Assembly (NCBI GenBank): GCA_037974665.1
Contig: CM075781.1
Span: 32,465,235 to 32,529,234 of the forward strand
From: Ehretia macrophylla
Taxonomy: Eukaryota; Streptophyta; Magnoliopsida; Boraginales; Ehretiaceae
Direction of reading: 5' to 3'
DNA: 64,000 nucleotides
Shown here: in pieces, positions 23,171-34,428 of the stretch
Layout of the letters: every line of letters starts with the position of its first letter
How positions within the stretch are numbered: position 1 is the first letter of the stretch
The notes under the pieces: model-generated
Seen by the model: only the letters and a program-made list of their open reading frames with translations
The model's database searches: none
What the model was told of the DNA's origin: nothing
Made by a program: the position numbers and the translations under genes

Positions 23171-25031
23171 TCCTTCCCCCCTTAAAACAATTGCGTCCTC
23201 GCAATTCTTCTTCCAATAGAACGCTGCATCCACTGAAATCCAACTCTGACTAATCTTCTTCAGCTGCTGAGCAAGTATATTAATCAAGATAACCAATAGG
23301 AAAATTTAAGAAGAAATTCCAAGTAATAATGCCGAATAAAGGCTCAAATGTAGATACCGTACAAGAATCCCGTTGACACGAATACCGAAAAAGAATAAAA
23401 TTCCAACCAAAAGGGTCGAGATAATACCAATAAAGACTAAAGCAAAGAAACTGTAGAAGGCAATAATACCACACAATAATGACAAGACGAATACCCCACG
23501 CACGAATCTCCAATAGAAGTCTAACTTTTACTCCCCGAGAATCCCCAAGCAAAAAGCCAAATAAAGGCCCATTAAAAGTTCCATCTAGAGGTCCAAAGAA
23601 TTACCCCGCTGGTCATGAATTTCATAGAAGAATTCCCTGTTAAGAGTGCTGGAGAAAATACTAAGAAACCCAATCAAATATACTTCAAAAGTTCCAAAGA
23701 AGCCTTCCAAACAATAACCCCATAGGACAACCAATTAGATTCCGAGTATCGCTATCAAATGCTGAGAAGAAGGTCTAAGGAATAGCAGAGAAAATATAAT
23801 GTGCCCAATAAGATAATCAAGTTGAATCACAAACATAGCTTCCCAGATGGATGAAAACTCCAAGGATAAACACCGAACTGGTGAACAATATACCGAAACC
23901 AAACTCTGAGGCCTCTTCACTGTTTGCCAAGTGAGAACTTCATACAACCTTGCTAATAAGGAAAATACCAATAGAACGCCCAATAAGAATTTCAAAGAAT
24001 ATCATAAGTAGTATTGTACAATAAGTCTGATAGGAACTCCAAATACCAAACCTACTGAGGAACACTGAAAAAGATATCCAAAACAATGCTCCAATAAGAA
24101 AGTAGCCAAGTTTGCCCAATAAGTAAATACTAAATAATTGGCCACTGAGAATTCCATAAAATACCATTGAAGAATTTCCAATCAGGAATGCCAGTATCAC
24201 ACCAATAAAGACCGAGACACATATGCCATAGATAATACCATACAGTAAGTCTGATTGAGATCCCAATAGCCAAGTCCACCGAGAAGTGCCAACAAAAGAT
24301 TCCAAAGAATACCCAATAAGAAAACCAAAGAATGCTCTCCAAAGAACAGCCAAATAGAACCTTAAAAGAAAACTACTCTTTCACAGCTGTTAAGCACAGA
24401 AGAGGACCCTAGAGATTCGCCAATAACCGAGCTCCAAAAGCAAACACCAACTTCCAAATCAAGGCTAGTTAAATGCCATTCATTTCCTGCCAATCCATAC
24501 ACCTTGGAAGGCCAGCTGTGAACCACTTCTTCAGGGGAGGAAGAGGACTTACTTACCATTTCCATAGGACATGTATGAATGCCAATATATCACAGTTATA
24601 CACATGCCTTAAACTATTATGCAAGCAAGTTTACGAAACAATTTATTCAACAAAGTCACTCAAGCACGGCAATCAAGTCAAGCACAACATAATCAATTCA
24701 AATAACGGCATAGCTAATTCAAGACATTTCAATACACATATTACAAGCAATACTTCAAGCAAATAACAATTCACGAGGTCGATTCAATTCACGAGGTCGA
24801 TTCGATAGGTCAATTCAATGCACAACTAGACACTTCACTTTACTTGAGAAACATTTAACACATAACACATAACTATACCACATAGGTGCATACTTTCAAG
24901 TCAAGACACACAATCTCACATACAAGCATACACTTTCAAGACACACTTAGCAAGCAGACATTCAAGGGTCATTACCCACCAGACCGAGGACCCTGTCTCG
25001 GCTTATGAGCTAGACAAGCTCTAATACCACC
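23171..25031 (-). mobile_element. Interior of beta non-autonomous element
   Basis: Non-coding interior between the two LTRs. At the 3' end (minus) lie a polypurine tract AAGGGGGGAAGGA (23171-23183) and, just before it, a relic of the pol 3' end (23189-23206) shared with the chromovirus. At the 5' end is the primer site. The middle (23220-24560) is made of degenerate short repeats rich in CCAATA/AATACC; on the minus strand it opens a 137-codon hydrophobic frame (23940-24353), which I attribute to base composition rather than to a gene. Confidence 0.8.
25018..25029 (-). promoter_or_regulatory. Primer-binding site of beta element
   Basis: Minus strand TGGTATTAGAGC, one mismatch from the initiator tRNA-Met site, two bases from the end of the 5' LTR (25032). 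Confidence 0.88.
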
Positions 25032-26150
25032 TGTAACACCCCGATCCCTCTCGAGACCGGAGGGTCTATCAATCGGTCTAATCACAACTCAAACCAAACC
25101 CCGGCATAATTTTCAGGGAGAACGGACGGAGTTTCCCCTGTTTCTAGGCGAAATGTAAAACCTGCGACAACATATACGTGGACCAACACCGTGTCCAACC
25201 ATACAAACTACCTCAAGGCCATCCGAGCCTCGGTTCTCAACAATTAAACTCAGCAAGTATACATACATTTCCAATTTAAAAGCTAACCTATCTCTTTTCA
25301 TTTTTGACAAGTACATTCAAACTAGACAATTAAACCATACTAAGCAACTGCATAAAATAAACTATCATGCCATTCTAATTCTTTTCCTTGGGACATTACA
25401 AACATGCATTGAAGTTAAGCTATGCTAACTGATTACATAACTAGCTTATCGATTTACCTCAACTATTTAGCTAATTTAGATTACATTTCTTTTAACAATA
25501 AATACATACAACATATGAAAGCATATATCTTTACAACTTCGACACTCAAGCCACATAGGCACGCAAGACAACTCTTCAGGCACGAACTTTCACGAAATCA
25601 CAAACTTTCCAGCTAACATGACATTTCTTGAAATGTGATGGTGAGGAGTGAGTATACACAACACGTATACTCAGTGAGGGTGAGACAGATATCGAGTTGG
25701 AGAGAAAAAAAGTCATGCAATGCAAATAGACCTAACTAAGCAATAAAATCAATAAGAAAGCATTCAATACAAACGACAATATATTAAACATTCAAGAAAG
25801 CATTAACACAACCATTCAAAGCTATACCACACTCTGAAGGCTATGGTTCACTCTTACGAGCAATATACCATTTCATGAGCGATACATCAATCTCGAGCTT
25901 GATGTTGACAACGATGACAATAAGCGCGCAACCACCTTATAACACCAGTTTGGAATACCCCGGGAGTAACCATCAATTCTATGACCCAAATCTCCCTAGG
26001 AGGCAACCTAAGTGAGAAAAGGGAATAGCTACGGAGCTAGAGCAACCAACACTAGCAACCCGAGGCTACCCAGAGAGGCCCATCACTCACGCGCTGGACA
26101 TTATGCAATGCAAGACTCGATACAAGGCGATAAATGAGCGATAGCACAAT

Positions 26151-27398
26151 GTGCCAGGCACTGCGCCTATTTCTAGGAGTCCTTACAGGATGGCATCGGC
26201 TGAACTTCAGGAGTTAAAAATTCAGCTTCAGAACTTACTTGAGAAAGGGTTTATACAACCTAGTTCTTCGCCGTGGGGCGCACCTGTGTTGTTTGTGAGA
26301 AAGAAAGATGGCACGCTTCGGTTATGCATTGATTATAGGGGACTTAATCAAGTCACAATTAAGAATAAATACCCCTTGCCGTTGATTGAAGAATTGTTTG
26401 ACCAGTTGCAGGGTGCGAGTGGTTACTCCAAATTTGACTTGAGGCAGGGTTACTATCAACTTAGGATTCGGAGTTACGATATACCAAAGACGGCATTCAG
26501 GACTAGATATGGCCACTATGAATTTGTTGTTTTGCCGTTTGGATTGACGAATGCACTAGCCGCATTCATGGACTTGATGCAAAGGGTTTTTCGGCCTTAC
26601 CTTGATCAGTTTGTCGTGATCTTCATTGACGACATTTTAGTGTATTCAAAGAACGAGGCTGAACATGAGCAACACTTGAGGATTCTGCTTCAGACTTTGC
26701 AGGAAAACAAGCTTTTTGCTAAATTCAGCAAGTGTGAGTTCTGGTTGAACCAGATATCTTTTCTAGGCCATATCATTTCAGATCGAGGAATTTCAGTGGA
26801 CCCAGCTAAGATTGAAGTTGTTTCAGCTTGGAAGAGACCTGAGACGGTGCCAGAGATTCGGAGTTTTCTTGGATTGGCAGGTTACTATCGGAGATTTGTT
26901 AAAGACTTTTCTAAAATTTCTGGACCTTTGAGCCAGTTGACTCGGAAGAAAGTTGCTTACAACTGGGATGCTAAATGTGAATCCAGTTTCCAAGAATTGA
27001 AGAAGAGACTAACTACAGCTCCTATACTAGCTTTACCTGAGGGAACAAAGAACTTCGTTGTCTACAGTGATGCATCTAAAGAAGGATTGGGCTGTGTTTT
27101 AATGCAGAATGGTAAGGTGATTGCTTATGCTTCCAGGAAATTGAAACCTTATGAAGTCAATTACCTTACACATGATCTTGAGTTAGCTGCAGTTGTGTTT
27201 GCTTTGAAGAAGTGGCGTCATTACTTGTGGGGTTGCAGATTTGAAATATTTACTGACCACAAGAGTCTCAAGTATTTGTTTTCACAGAAGGATCTAAATA
27301 TGAGGCAGCGGAGATGGCTAGAGCTATTGGGTGGTTATAACTGTTCTATTAACTATGTGCCAGGTAAGGCAAATGTTGTTGCTGATGCTTTGAGCTGA
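26151..27398 (+). pseudogene. Chromovirus pol: reverse transcriptase and RNase H
   Basis: A 415-codon open stretch. RT motifs: [13 protein letters not shown] at the start, [11 protein letters not shown] at about 26316-26348, [12 protein letters not shown] at about 26425, LPFGLTNA at about 26530, catalytic FIDD at 26622-26633, FLGHIIS at about 26760. RNase [10 protein letters not shown] at about 27067 and [10 protein letters not shown] at about 27250. It ends at a TGA (27396-27398) inside the conserved ALSRK motif, where Arg is expected (CGA to TGA). The true coding region would start far upstream, so no genuine start codon exists here; base 26151 is GTG coding for an internal Val. Confidence 0.95.
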
Positions 27399-28076
27399 AA
27401 AGCTACTGTTGCAAGCTTGATTATCAAGGACTGGGAGACTTTGGAAGAAATTTGTTCATGGAAACCAGAAGCTACTGAGGTAGGGATTCGATTTGCTAGT
27501 TTACAAATTCAGTCAAGATTGCTAGCAAAGATCAGAGAGGCTCAGAAGACTGATCCTCACATCTTGAAGATCCAAGAGAAAGCTAAAAGGGGAGAGTCGG
27601 AGTTTAAATTACATGCAGATGGCATTTTCAGATTCAGGGATAGAGTATGTGTTCCTGATGATCCGACTTTGAAGAATGAGATCCTGTCCGAGGCACATAA
27701 TTCGAGGTATACGATTCACCCGGGCAGTACTAAGATGTATAGAGATTTGAAGCAACACTTCTGGTGGAACAATATGAAGAGGGAGATTGCTGGGTATGTA
27801 TCCAGATGTTTGACTTGTCAGAGGGTTAAAGTTGAGCATCAGAGGCCAGCCGGACTTCTACAGCCGTTATCGATTCCGCAGTAGAAGTGGGTACATATTA
27901 CAATGGACCTTGTGACCGATCTTCCTAGATCTCCAAGAGGATGCGATTCTGTTTGGGTTGTTGTGGACCACTTGAGTAAAGTTACACATTTTATTCCCGT
28001 GAAAACAGGATAGCCTTGATAAGCTAGCTGAATTGTATGTTGCTAATATCGTGAGATTGCATGGAGTACCGTAGAG
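27399..28076 (+). pseudogene. Chromovirus pol: integrase N-terminal part
   Basis: Continues pol behind the TGA. The HHCC zinc-binding domain is readable (H and H at about 27699-27722, CLTC at about 27811-27822). A TAG at 27882-27884 replaces a Trp codon. The first catalytic Asp of the integrase core follows (HITMDLV, about 27895). At about 28010 two bases are missing and the frame shifts. A further TAG lies near 28073. The gene is dead. Confidence 0.9.
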
Positions 28077-28983
28077 TATAGTGTCAGATAGGGATCCCAG
28101 ATTCAGATCTCGTTTTTGGCAGAAGTTGCAAGAGGCCATGGGAACTAAGTTGAGCTTCAGTACTGTATATCATCCGCAAACTGATGGCCAGTCTGAGAGA
28201 ACTATTAGGATCTTGGAAGATATGCTTCGGGCATGTGTGCTTGACTTTGGGAAGAATTGGGAGAAGTTTTTGCCTTTAGCGGAGTTCGCCTACAATAATA
28301 GTTATCAATCTACTATAGGTATGGCTCCCTACGAGGCGTTGTATGGTCGGAAATGCAGATCCCCATTATATTGGGAAGAGGTTGGAGAGATGAGAACAGT
28401 TGATCCGACTGTGTTACCTGAGATGATTAAGATGGTAGATAATGTTCACCTTATTCGCCAGCGTATGCTTACAGCTCAGAGTCGTCAGAAGAGTTATGCG
28501 GATAAGCACCGTCGAGATCTTAAGTTTGATTTGGGAGATTGGGTGTTTCTTAAGATTTCTGCACGTAAGGGTTTGATTCGGCACGGTAAGAGTGGGAAGC
28601 TTAGTCCCAGGTATGTGGGTCCGTATGAGATCACCGAAAAGGTAGGTCCTTTGGCTTATCGATTAGCTTTGCCTCCGAGCTTGTCAAGACTGCACGATGT
28701 GTTCCACGTGTCTATGTTGAAGAAATACCATCCATACCCTTCGCATGTACTTGAACCAGAGCCTTTGCAGATTGAAGAGAAGTTGTCCTACGAAGAGAAA
28801 CCGATTAGAATTGTGGATCGGAAGATTCAAGAGCTTCGCAGAAAGAGTATTCCGTTAGTGAAGGTTCTGTGGAATCATCATGGATTTGAGGAAGCGACTT
28901 GGGAAAGAGAGGACCAAGTTCGGGATCAATATTCGGAGTTGTTTGTTGACCAGGTAAGAATTGCGTGGGCGCAATTGTTTTAA
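28077..28983 (+). pseudogene. Chromovirus pol: integrase core and chromodomain
   Basis: A 300-codon open stretch. It begins at the second catalytic Asp (SDRDPRF), with the catalytic Glu about 40 residues later (ILEDMLRA). The GPYEI/YRLALP module and the [12 protein letters not shown] motif near 28690 are typical of plant Gypsy integrases. The C-terminal 55 residues (about 28780-28950) match the chromodomain ([23 protein letters not shown]), the mark of chromoviruses, thought to direct insertion to heterochromatin. The stop TAA (28981-28983) lies just before the polypurine tract. Confidence 0.93.
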
Positions 28984-28994
28984 GGGGTAGAGGG

Positions 28995-31277
28995 TGTAAT
29001 ACCCGAGCCCGGAATGTGAATTTTCTTTGTTTATTATTTTGAAAATTTTATTTCCTTAAATTCTTTGTGAATTAATTGTTACTTTCTCGCCGACGCAACG
29101 TGCATTGCATTTAAGGAGCGATAGCTAGAGAACGATTTCCAGTCCTCAGCAAATAGTGAAACTAGTATTTAGATGACTTAAATTTTATATTTTAAATGTT
29201 GCTAGCTTTAATTGATCTTACCTTACCAAAAACGGCTTTAAAACGCGTGAAATAGGGCCCTTTGACCAAGTCTTAAGTTGTTTGACCTTAGCCCTTTGAC
29301 CCTTTGACCTTTTGACCCTTAATTAAGCAATTAACTAAGCAAAATAAGAAGAAAAACAGCAGCAAAATAAGCAGCAGGCCGTGAGCTCCCTTAGAGAAAA
29401 AAAAAACCTTTCACCTACCAAACGATCAATCTTCGTGAGAGCTCGTGCGGGGTGGTTTCCGAGGCAACCAACATTGTTTTCCTAGCGACTAGGAGTACCT
29501 AAGGTGAGGGAAGCATGTTATTTGCGCATTTATACGTTGTGTTTGTTAACTTTGTCAATTTTTAGATTTTTCTGGAGATCGTTATTTAAATCGATTTGAT
29601 GCATCTAGAATGTTCCTTAGCATTTGTAGAACATGTATTTATAGCTTTGTAACATTTTCTGCGGTTAAATGTTGTGATTGCAACTTGAATTGTGAAATGA
29701 ATAGTGTTTTGTGAATAGTAAAACCTTGAAACGTTGAAATTGCGCTGTTATGCTTTCCGTTGATGTAGAAACGTGCTAGGTATGCTAGAATGCTAAAATG
29801 TGTGGTTTGTTTGGGTTGCGTAGAGGAAAAAACGAGAATTAAGCCTTTGGGAAAGTCGGGGTCGTTTAGGTCGACTTTGGCGTTTTCTCGTTTTGCGTGT
29901 TGGCATTGCTTCGGGAAGCCATGGAAGCACTTTTGGTGCGATTATGGCGTTGGTTGGGTGTTTGGTTGTTATAGTTGTAGTTCAAACGAGAAAGGGCGAA
30001 ATCGGGGCTTTGCGCGAGTTCTAGGGTAAAGTAAGGTTTCGGGGTCTTTAGACGTGCCTTATGGTGAACTAGGAGGGTTGGCGAAGTCAGTTTCCAGAAC
30101 CCGTGGCTCGTTTGGAAATGGTAGTGTTTTGATAGTTGGGGCCGATTTGTGTTTTTGTGTGTTTTCTTGTCTTTATGCTTATAGAATGCTTAGAATTACT
30201 TGAATTACTTGTTTGAGTTGTTTTGGATTGAATAGCTTATCAAATTGCTGCTATTGCGTGCGAGAGTAACCTACTTTGTTATTCTCCCACGTGTGGCTTT
30301 ATCGCTTGTTTATCGTCTTGTATCGAGTCTTGCATTGCATAGTGTCTCGCGCGTGAGTGATGGGCCTCTCTGGGTAGCCTTGGGTTGCCAGTGTTGGTTG
30401 CTCTAGCTCTGCTGCTATTCCCTTTCTCGCTTGGGTTGCCTCCCAGGGAGATTTGGGTCGTAGGATTGATGGATACTTCTGGAGTATTCCAAACTGGTGT
30501 TATAAGGTGGTTTTGGGCTGGCGCGTCGTCATCGAATTTGTGTTTGAAAGTTGCTCGTGAAAAGAGTATCGTATCCTTTGATTGAGTGTTTGCAGCTTTA
30601 AATACTTGCCTTGCTTTATTGTTGGCTTTGGATGTATCTTTATATGTTTTGTATGTATTGCTTGGCTAATTGCATTGCATACTCCTCTCATCTCCGTCCT
30701 TGAGACCAATTGCCCTCGCTGAGCAATAGTTTTTGCTCATTCCTCTCTATACTATGTTTTTACAGGAGTAGTTGAGGCAGACCCTCTCGAGGTAATTGAG
30801 GAGGAGGAGCAGGTGGAGGTGTTTCCGTGTTAGCACTTACCTGCTTTGGCTGGTGGTTGGTTACCAGTTTTGTGCAAACCTTGTTGTTATGTATATTGCG
30901 TGAAGGACGCTTAATTTTGAGGCTTGTAGCCTTGTATGTATTTTCCTATTTTGAGACCTTTAATGGTCTTATGTTGTAATGGATTAAAGTTGTAATGTTG
31001 TAACTTGTACCCTGATGACTAGTGAAGAAATGCATGCTAATGGCTAATGGTTTAGTGGCATAAGTACTTGTGTAGTATGCATGGCATTTTTGGTTTGGAA
31101 AGTTGGATAATAAGAAATGTATGTTTTATAGAAAGTTGACTTGTTTTGATTATTTTATAGCTTTCGCAAGTATTATTTTGTTTTTAGGGTTTTCGGATCG
31201 TCCGCGGTACAGAGGAGACTCCGTCCGTGTGTCGGGTCCGGGCTTGGCCTTTTGCGGGGTCGGGTCGGGGCGTGACA
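28995..31277 (+). repeat. 3' LTR of the chromovirus
   Basis: 2283 bases, TGTAATACCC...GGGCGTGACA. A polypurine tract (about 28982-28994) lies directly before it. Stem-loops conserved among the LTR families are at 30262-30286 and 30721-30738. A 79-codon frame at 29790-30029 is not related to any protein I recognise and is not proposed as a gene. Confidence 0.93.
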
Positions 31278-34200
31278 ACAATAACACAGATAGAGGAGAT
31301 AACCGAGATATCAAGCATTATTCAACAATTGTTAAACATTTCAATCAATAATCAACTCTAACAAGCGTAATAAGCATTAACAAGCATTTACAATCAAACA
31401 AGCAACAAGAACAACACCAACTAACATTATCAAGCGATAACAAGTATTCTATAGGCATTATAAGCATTCTATAGACAATATACTATGAAAACACACAAAA
31501 TCCCAAAAATGACCCCAACTTTCAAATGCTACTACTTTCAAACGAGCCACGAGCTTTGGAAACCGACTTCACCAATCCTCCTAGGTCACCATAAGGTACG
31601 TCTAAAGACCCCGAAACCCTACTTTACCCTTGAATTCACGCAAAGTCCCGATTTCCTCCTTTGCTCGTTTGAACTACAACTATACTAACCAAACACCCAA
31701 CCAATTCCATAATCGCACCAAAAGTGCTTCCATGGCCTCCCGAAACAATGCCATCACGCAAAACGAGAAAACGCTAAACTCAACCTAAACGACCCCAACT
31801 TTTACCAAGGCGTTTTTCTCATTTTTTCCATTACGCAACCTAAACAAACCATGCATTTAGACATTCTAGCATACCTAGCACCTTTTCACATCAACAGAAA
31901 GCATAACAGCGCAACTTCATCGAAACGGGGGTTTACTATTCACTATTTACTATTAATTACACAATTTATATTTCAAATTCGATATTCAACCGCAGAAAAT
32001 GTTAAAAAGCTATAAATACATGTTCTACGATTGCTAGGGAACATACTTTAAGCAATGAAACAGACAAAACAACAACCTACGGTTAAATCACAAAAATTAA
32101 AGTTTATGTTCAACATTTTCAAATGCGCAAATAACAATGAAACCCTCACCTAAGACGCTAGGAAAACCACGCTGGTTGCCTCGGAAACCACCCCGCACAA
32201 GCTCTCGCGAAGAAATTGATGTTCGAAGTTGAATTGTTTTTTTTTTTCCTCCATGGTTTCAGCCATGGCCTTCTTTACTTCCTGATTTTGCTCTTTTGTT
32301 TCGTATTTCATACTTAAATAAAAAAATGACAAATGGTCAAAGCTTCGGTCAACCCGCTAAACCAAAACAGCTATGCGCGACCTTACGAAAACGGCCATAA
32401 CTTCTTCTAGAAAACTCCAATTCACGAACGGTTTGAAGCCTCAGAAACTAGATTCATAGAGCTTTCCAACCATATATAATTTGCTACCTAAATCTTCCCC
32501 AATTGGTTCAGATTTAATTCCAAAGTTGACCCAAAATTTGACTAACTTAACATTGCATTTTTTTATTTCTAATCCCAAGTTTGCCCTTTATTAAACATTT
32601 CAAAAATTTTCACCTTGTCCTAATTGGTCATTGTAGATGAAAAGTCAACTAGTTTGGTCAAAGAAGGTGAAAGGTCAATAAAATGCAATTTAAATGAACT
32701 TTAAATGCTATTAAATATATGCCAGGTTCGGGGTATCACAGGTACCCCACTAGCCTCGCCCTCCATGACACCTCCGTCATGCGAGCTGGAGGTAGTCTCT
32801 AGTAGTCATGCCGTTATCAACCATTCAGCCCGATGCTGCCCGAGAGGTGACACACACATACCAAAGACTCAGCAATAATAATAAACATCAATCATTCACA
32901 GGAGGACAGTCTAGCAGAACTGCCTACCTCCCGGCATCAATCATCAATCAATAATCATCAATAATCATATTATCATCATAATAACATCAATAATCAATTT
33001 AACAACAAATAACTAAGTTAGATGACAAAGTAGGCCATCCAACCGAACATGCATTAAATACACAATCAAACCCTAGTTTACCCATCATCAACTCACAATT
33101 CAATCACTCAAACCACACCCGATCAACTAAAGGCATAATCTAACATTTTAAAGAAAGACAACCTAAACTTCAAATAATCATATCTTACATTCTACTAATC
33201 CAAACAACTCCAAATCAGTTTCTATCACTCACCCAATCAATCAACTACATTAGCCCCCTCAGAAAATAACCAAAACACATCCAAATCATGCCCAACAACC
33301 CTAAAACCCTAGTGTGTCATGGCTGAAATTTCCGAATTTTAGCACGGACATCACAATCAAAAATTCGGCATTACAACGGCGCTATCACGTAATTATCAAA
33401 CTTTTAGAAATCGACGGCAATCAATTCTGATCAACACAACTCAAAATAATCAACATTTAGCAAATTAATCAACTTTAAATACCCGAAAAATAATAATTAT
33501 GCTACAATCGTTCAAATCTCGTAGGATTACATATAAATGACCCCTAGCATGCATGGAGCAATAATCTAACATCAGATTAACATTCTAACGGTTTGATTAT
33601 CAATTCTATGCAAAAACACAAAAGATGAGTTTTGAGATCTAGAATTTTTCTCTCACCTTTGATGCAATAAAAGGCTAGGAATGCATGCAATGCGTGCCCA
33701 ACAAGCGGAATCCAACTCGGCACGAAATTCTACGGACAAAAACTAGGTTTTTCTTTGAAATTTTTCTTTGAAAACCTTTGAAATTTCTCTCTATTTTTCC
33801 TCTCCTTCCTCACGGCAATGTGTGTGCAAATGAGTGTGTTTTTGTGCTTTGTTGGTAGGTGTTGATGATATATGCATGAAAGTCAACAATTTAAATAAAG
33901 TTAAAGTTGAATTAACTTAGTATTTTTGTGTTTTCTTGACTTTAAATGCATTTTCTTGATCACCAAAGTTCAAAACAATTATTCAACACCCAAGATAGCT
34001 CAACTAGGTTATTTTTAGGTGACAAGAAGTTTTACAATCAAACAATTTCATCCGAGTCGGCTTAAAACTCGATTTTCGTAAAAGTTGGTGTAAAAACCCT
34101 AATAAATTCCTAAGCCGATTCAGAAACCGTTTTAATCAAACACAGGTCTATTAAAGTCCGTGGACTAGGTCTAGAAGGGTTAAAAACACTAGTTTTAAAA

Positions 34201-34428
34201 TTTTAGCGGACGTGTTTCGAAAATACTATTCATTCAAAATCGACGATAAAATTTCTGACCTGTTTTTGATGAAAATTTCATGAATGCACATTTAGCATGT
34301 TCTAGGAGTATTAATATCAAAATTATCACATTCTAAGTCATATAGCACATCGACAGGTCAATTCACGCAAAACGAGAATAAACACGCAAAACGAGATAAA
34401 GTCAAAATATGGGGTTTGACATTCTCCC

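Larger units (their letters stand above)
26151..31277 (+). mobile_element. 5'-truncated Tekay/Del-like chromovirus
   Basis: Gypsy element on the plus strand that starts inside pol, at the PGTAPISR motif just before reverse transcriptase, and runs through RNase H, integrase and chromodomain to a complete 3' LTR (28995-31277). The 5' LTR, leader, gag and protease are missing. ACAAT lies immediately on both sides (26146-26150 and 31278-31282), the expected 5-bp target duplication. It is inserted in the opposite orientation into the LTR of a related non-autonomous element. Its LTR is a diverged homologue of that host LTR. Confidence 0.92.
20593..32740 (-). mobile_element. Non-autonomous Gypsy element, family beta, with nested chromovirus
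   Basis: Complete LTR element on the minus strand, flanked by exact GGTAC duplications (20588-20592, 32741-32745); the empty site is visible at about 35180. Its 3' LTR is 20593-23170 (2578 bases) and its 5' LTR is 25032-32740, which is 2577 bases once the nested insert is removed. The interior (23171-25031) is only 1.9 kb and has no gag or pol, so it depends on another element for movement. The two LTRs are nearly identical by eye, suggesting fairly recent insertion. Confidence 0.95.
25032..32740 (-). repeat. 5' LTR of beta non-autonomous element, split by chromovirus
   Basis: LTR pieces 25032-26150 and 31283-32740. The gap is the truncated chromovirus with one copy of ACAAT. The 8-bp stem GAGTATAC/GTATACTC is at 25650-25672. 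Confidence 0.93.
19831..34421 (-). repeat. LTR of the alpha LTR-LTR element, split by an insertion
   Basis: LTR pieces 19831-20592 and 32746-34421, about 2.44 kb in all, matching the partner at 34429-36852. The piece between is the non-autonomous Gypsy element plus its duplicated GGTAC. Conserved stem-loops are at 20362-20382, 32901-32931 and 33017-33043. Confidence 0.92.

Noticed and set aside
23940-24353. 137-codon hydrophobic minus-strand frame that resembles a membrane protein
   Set aside because: It lies in degenerate short repeats of the beta interior; T-rich composition on that strand yields Phe/Leu/Ile codons by itself, and no family motif or start context is visible.
26151-26153. 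Start codon for the chromovirus pol frame
   Set aside because: The triplet is GTG, an internal Val codon of a truncated polyprotein, not an initiation site.
29790-30585. Frames of 66-79 codons in the chromovirus LTR
   Set aside because: The homologous region of the beta LTRs does not keep these frames open; no known protein resembles them.
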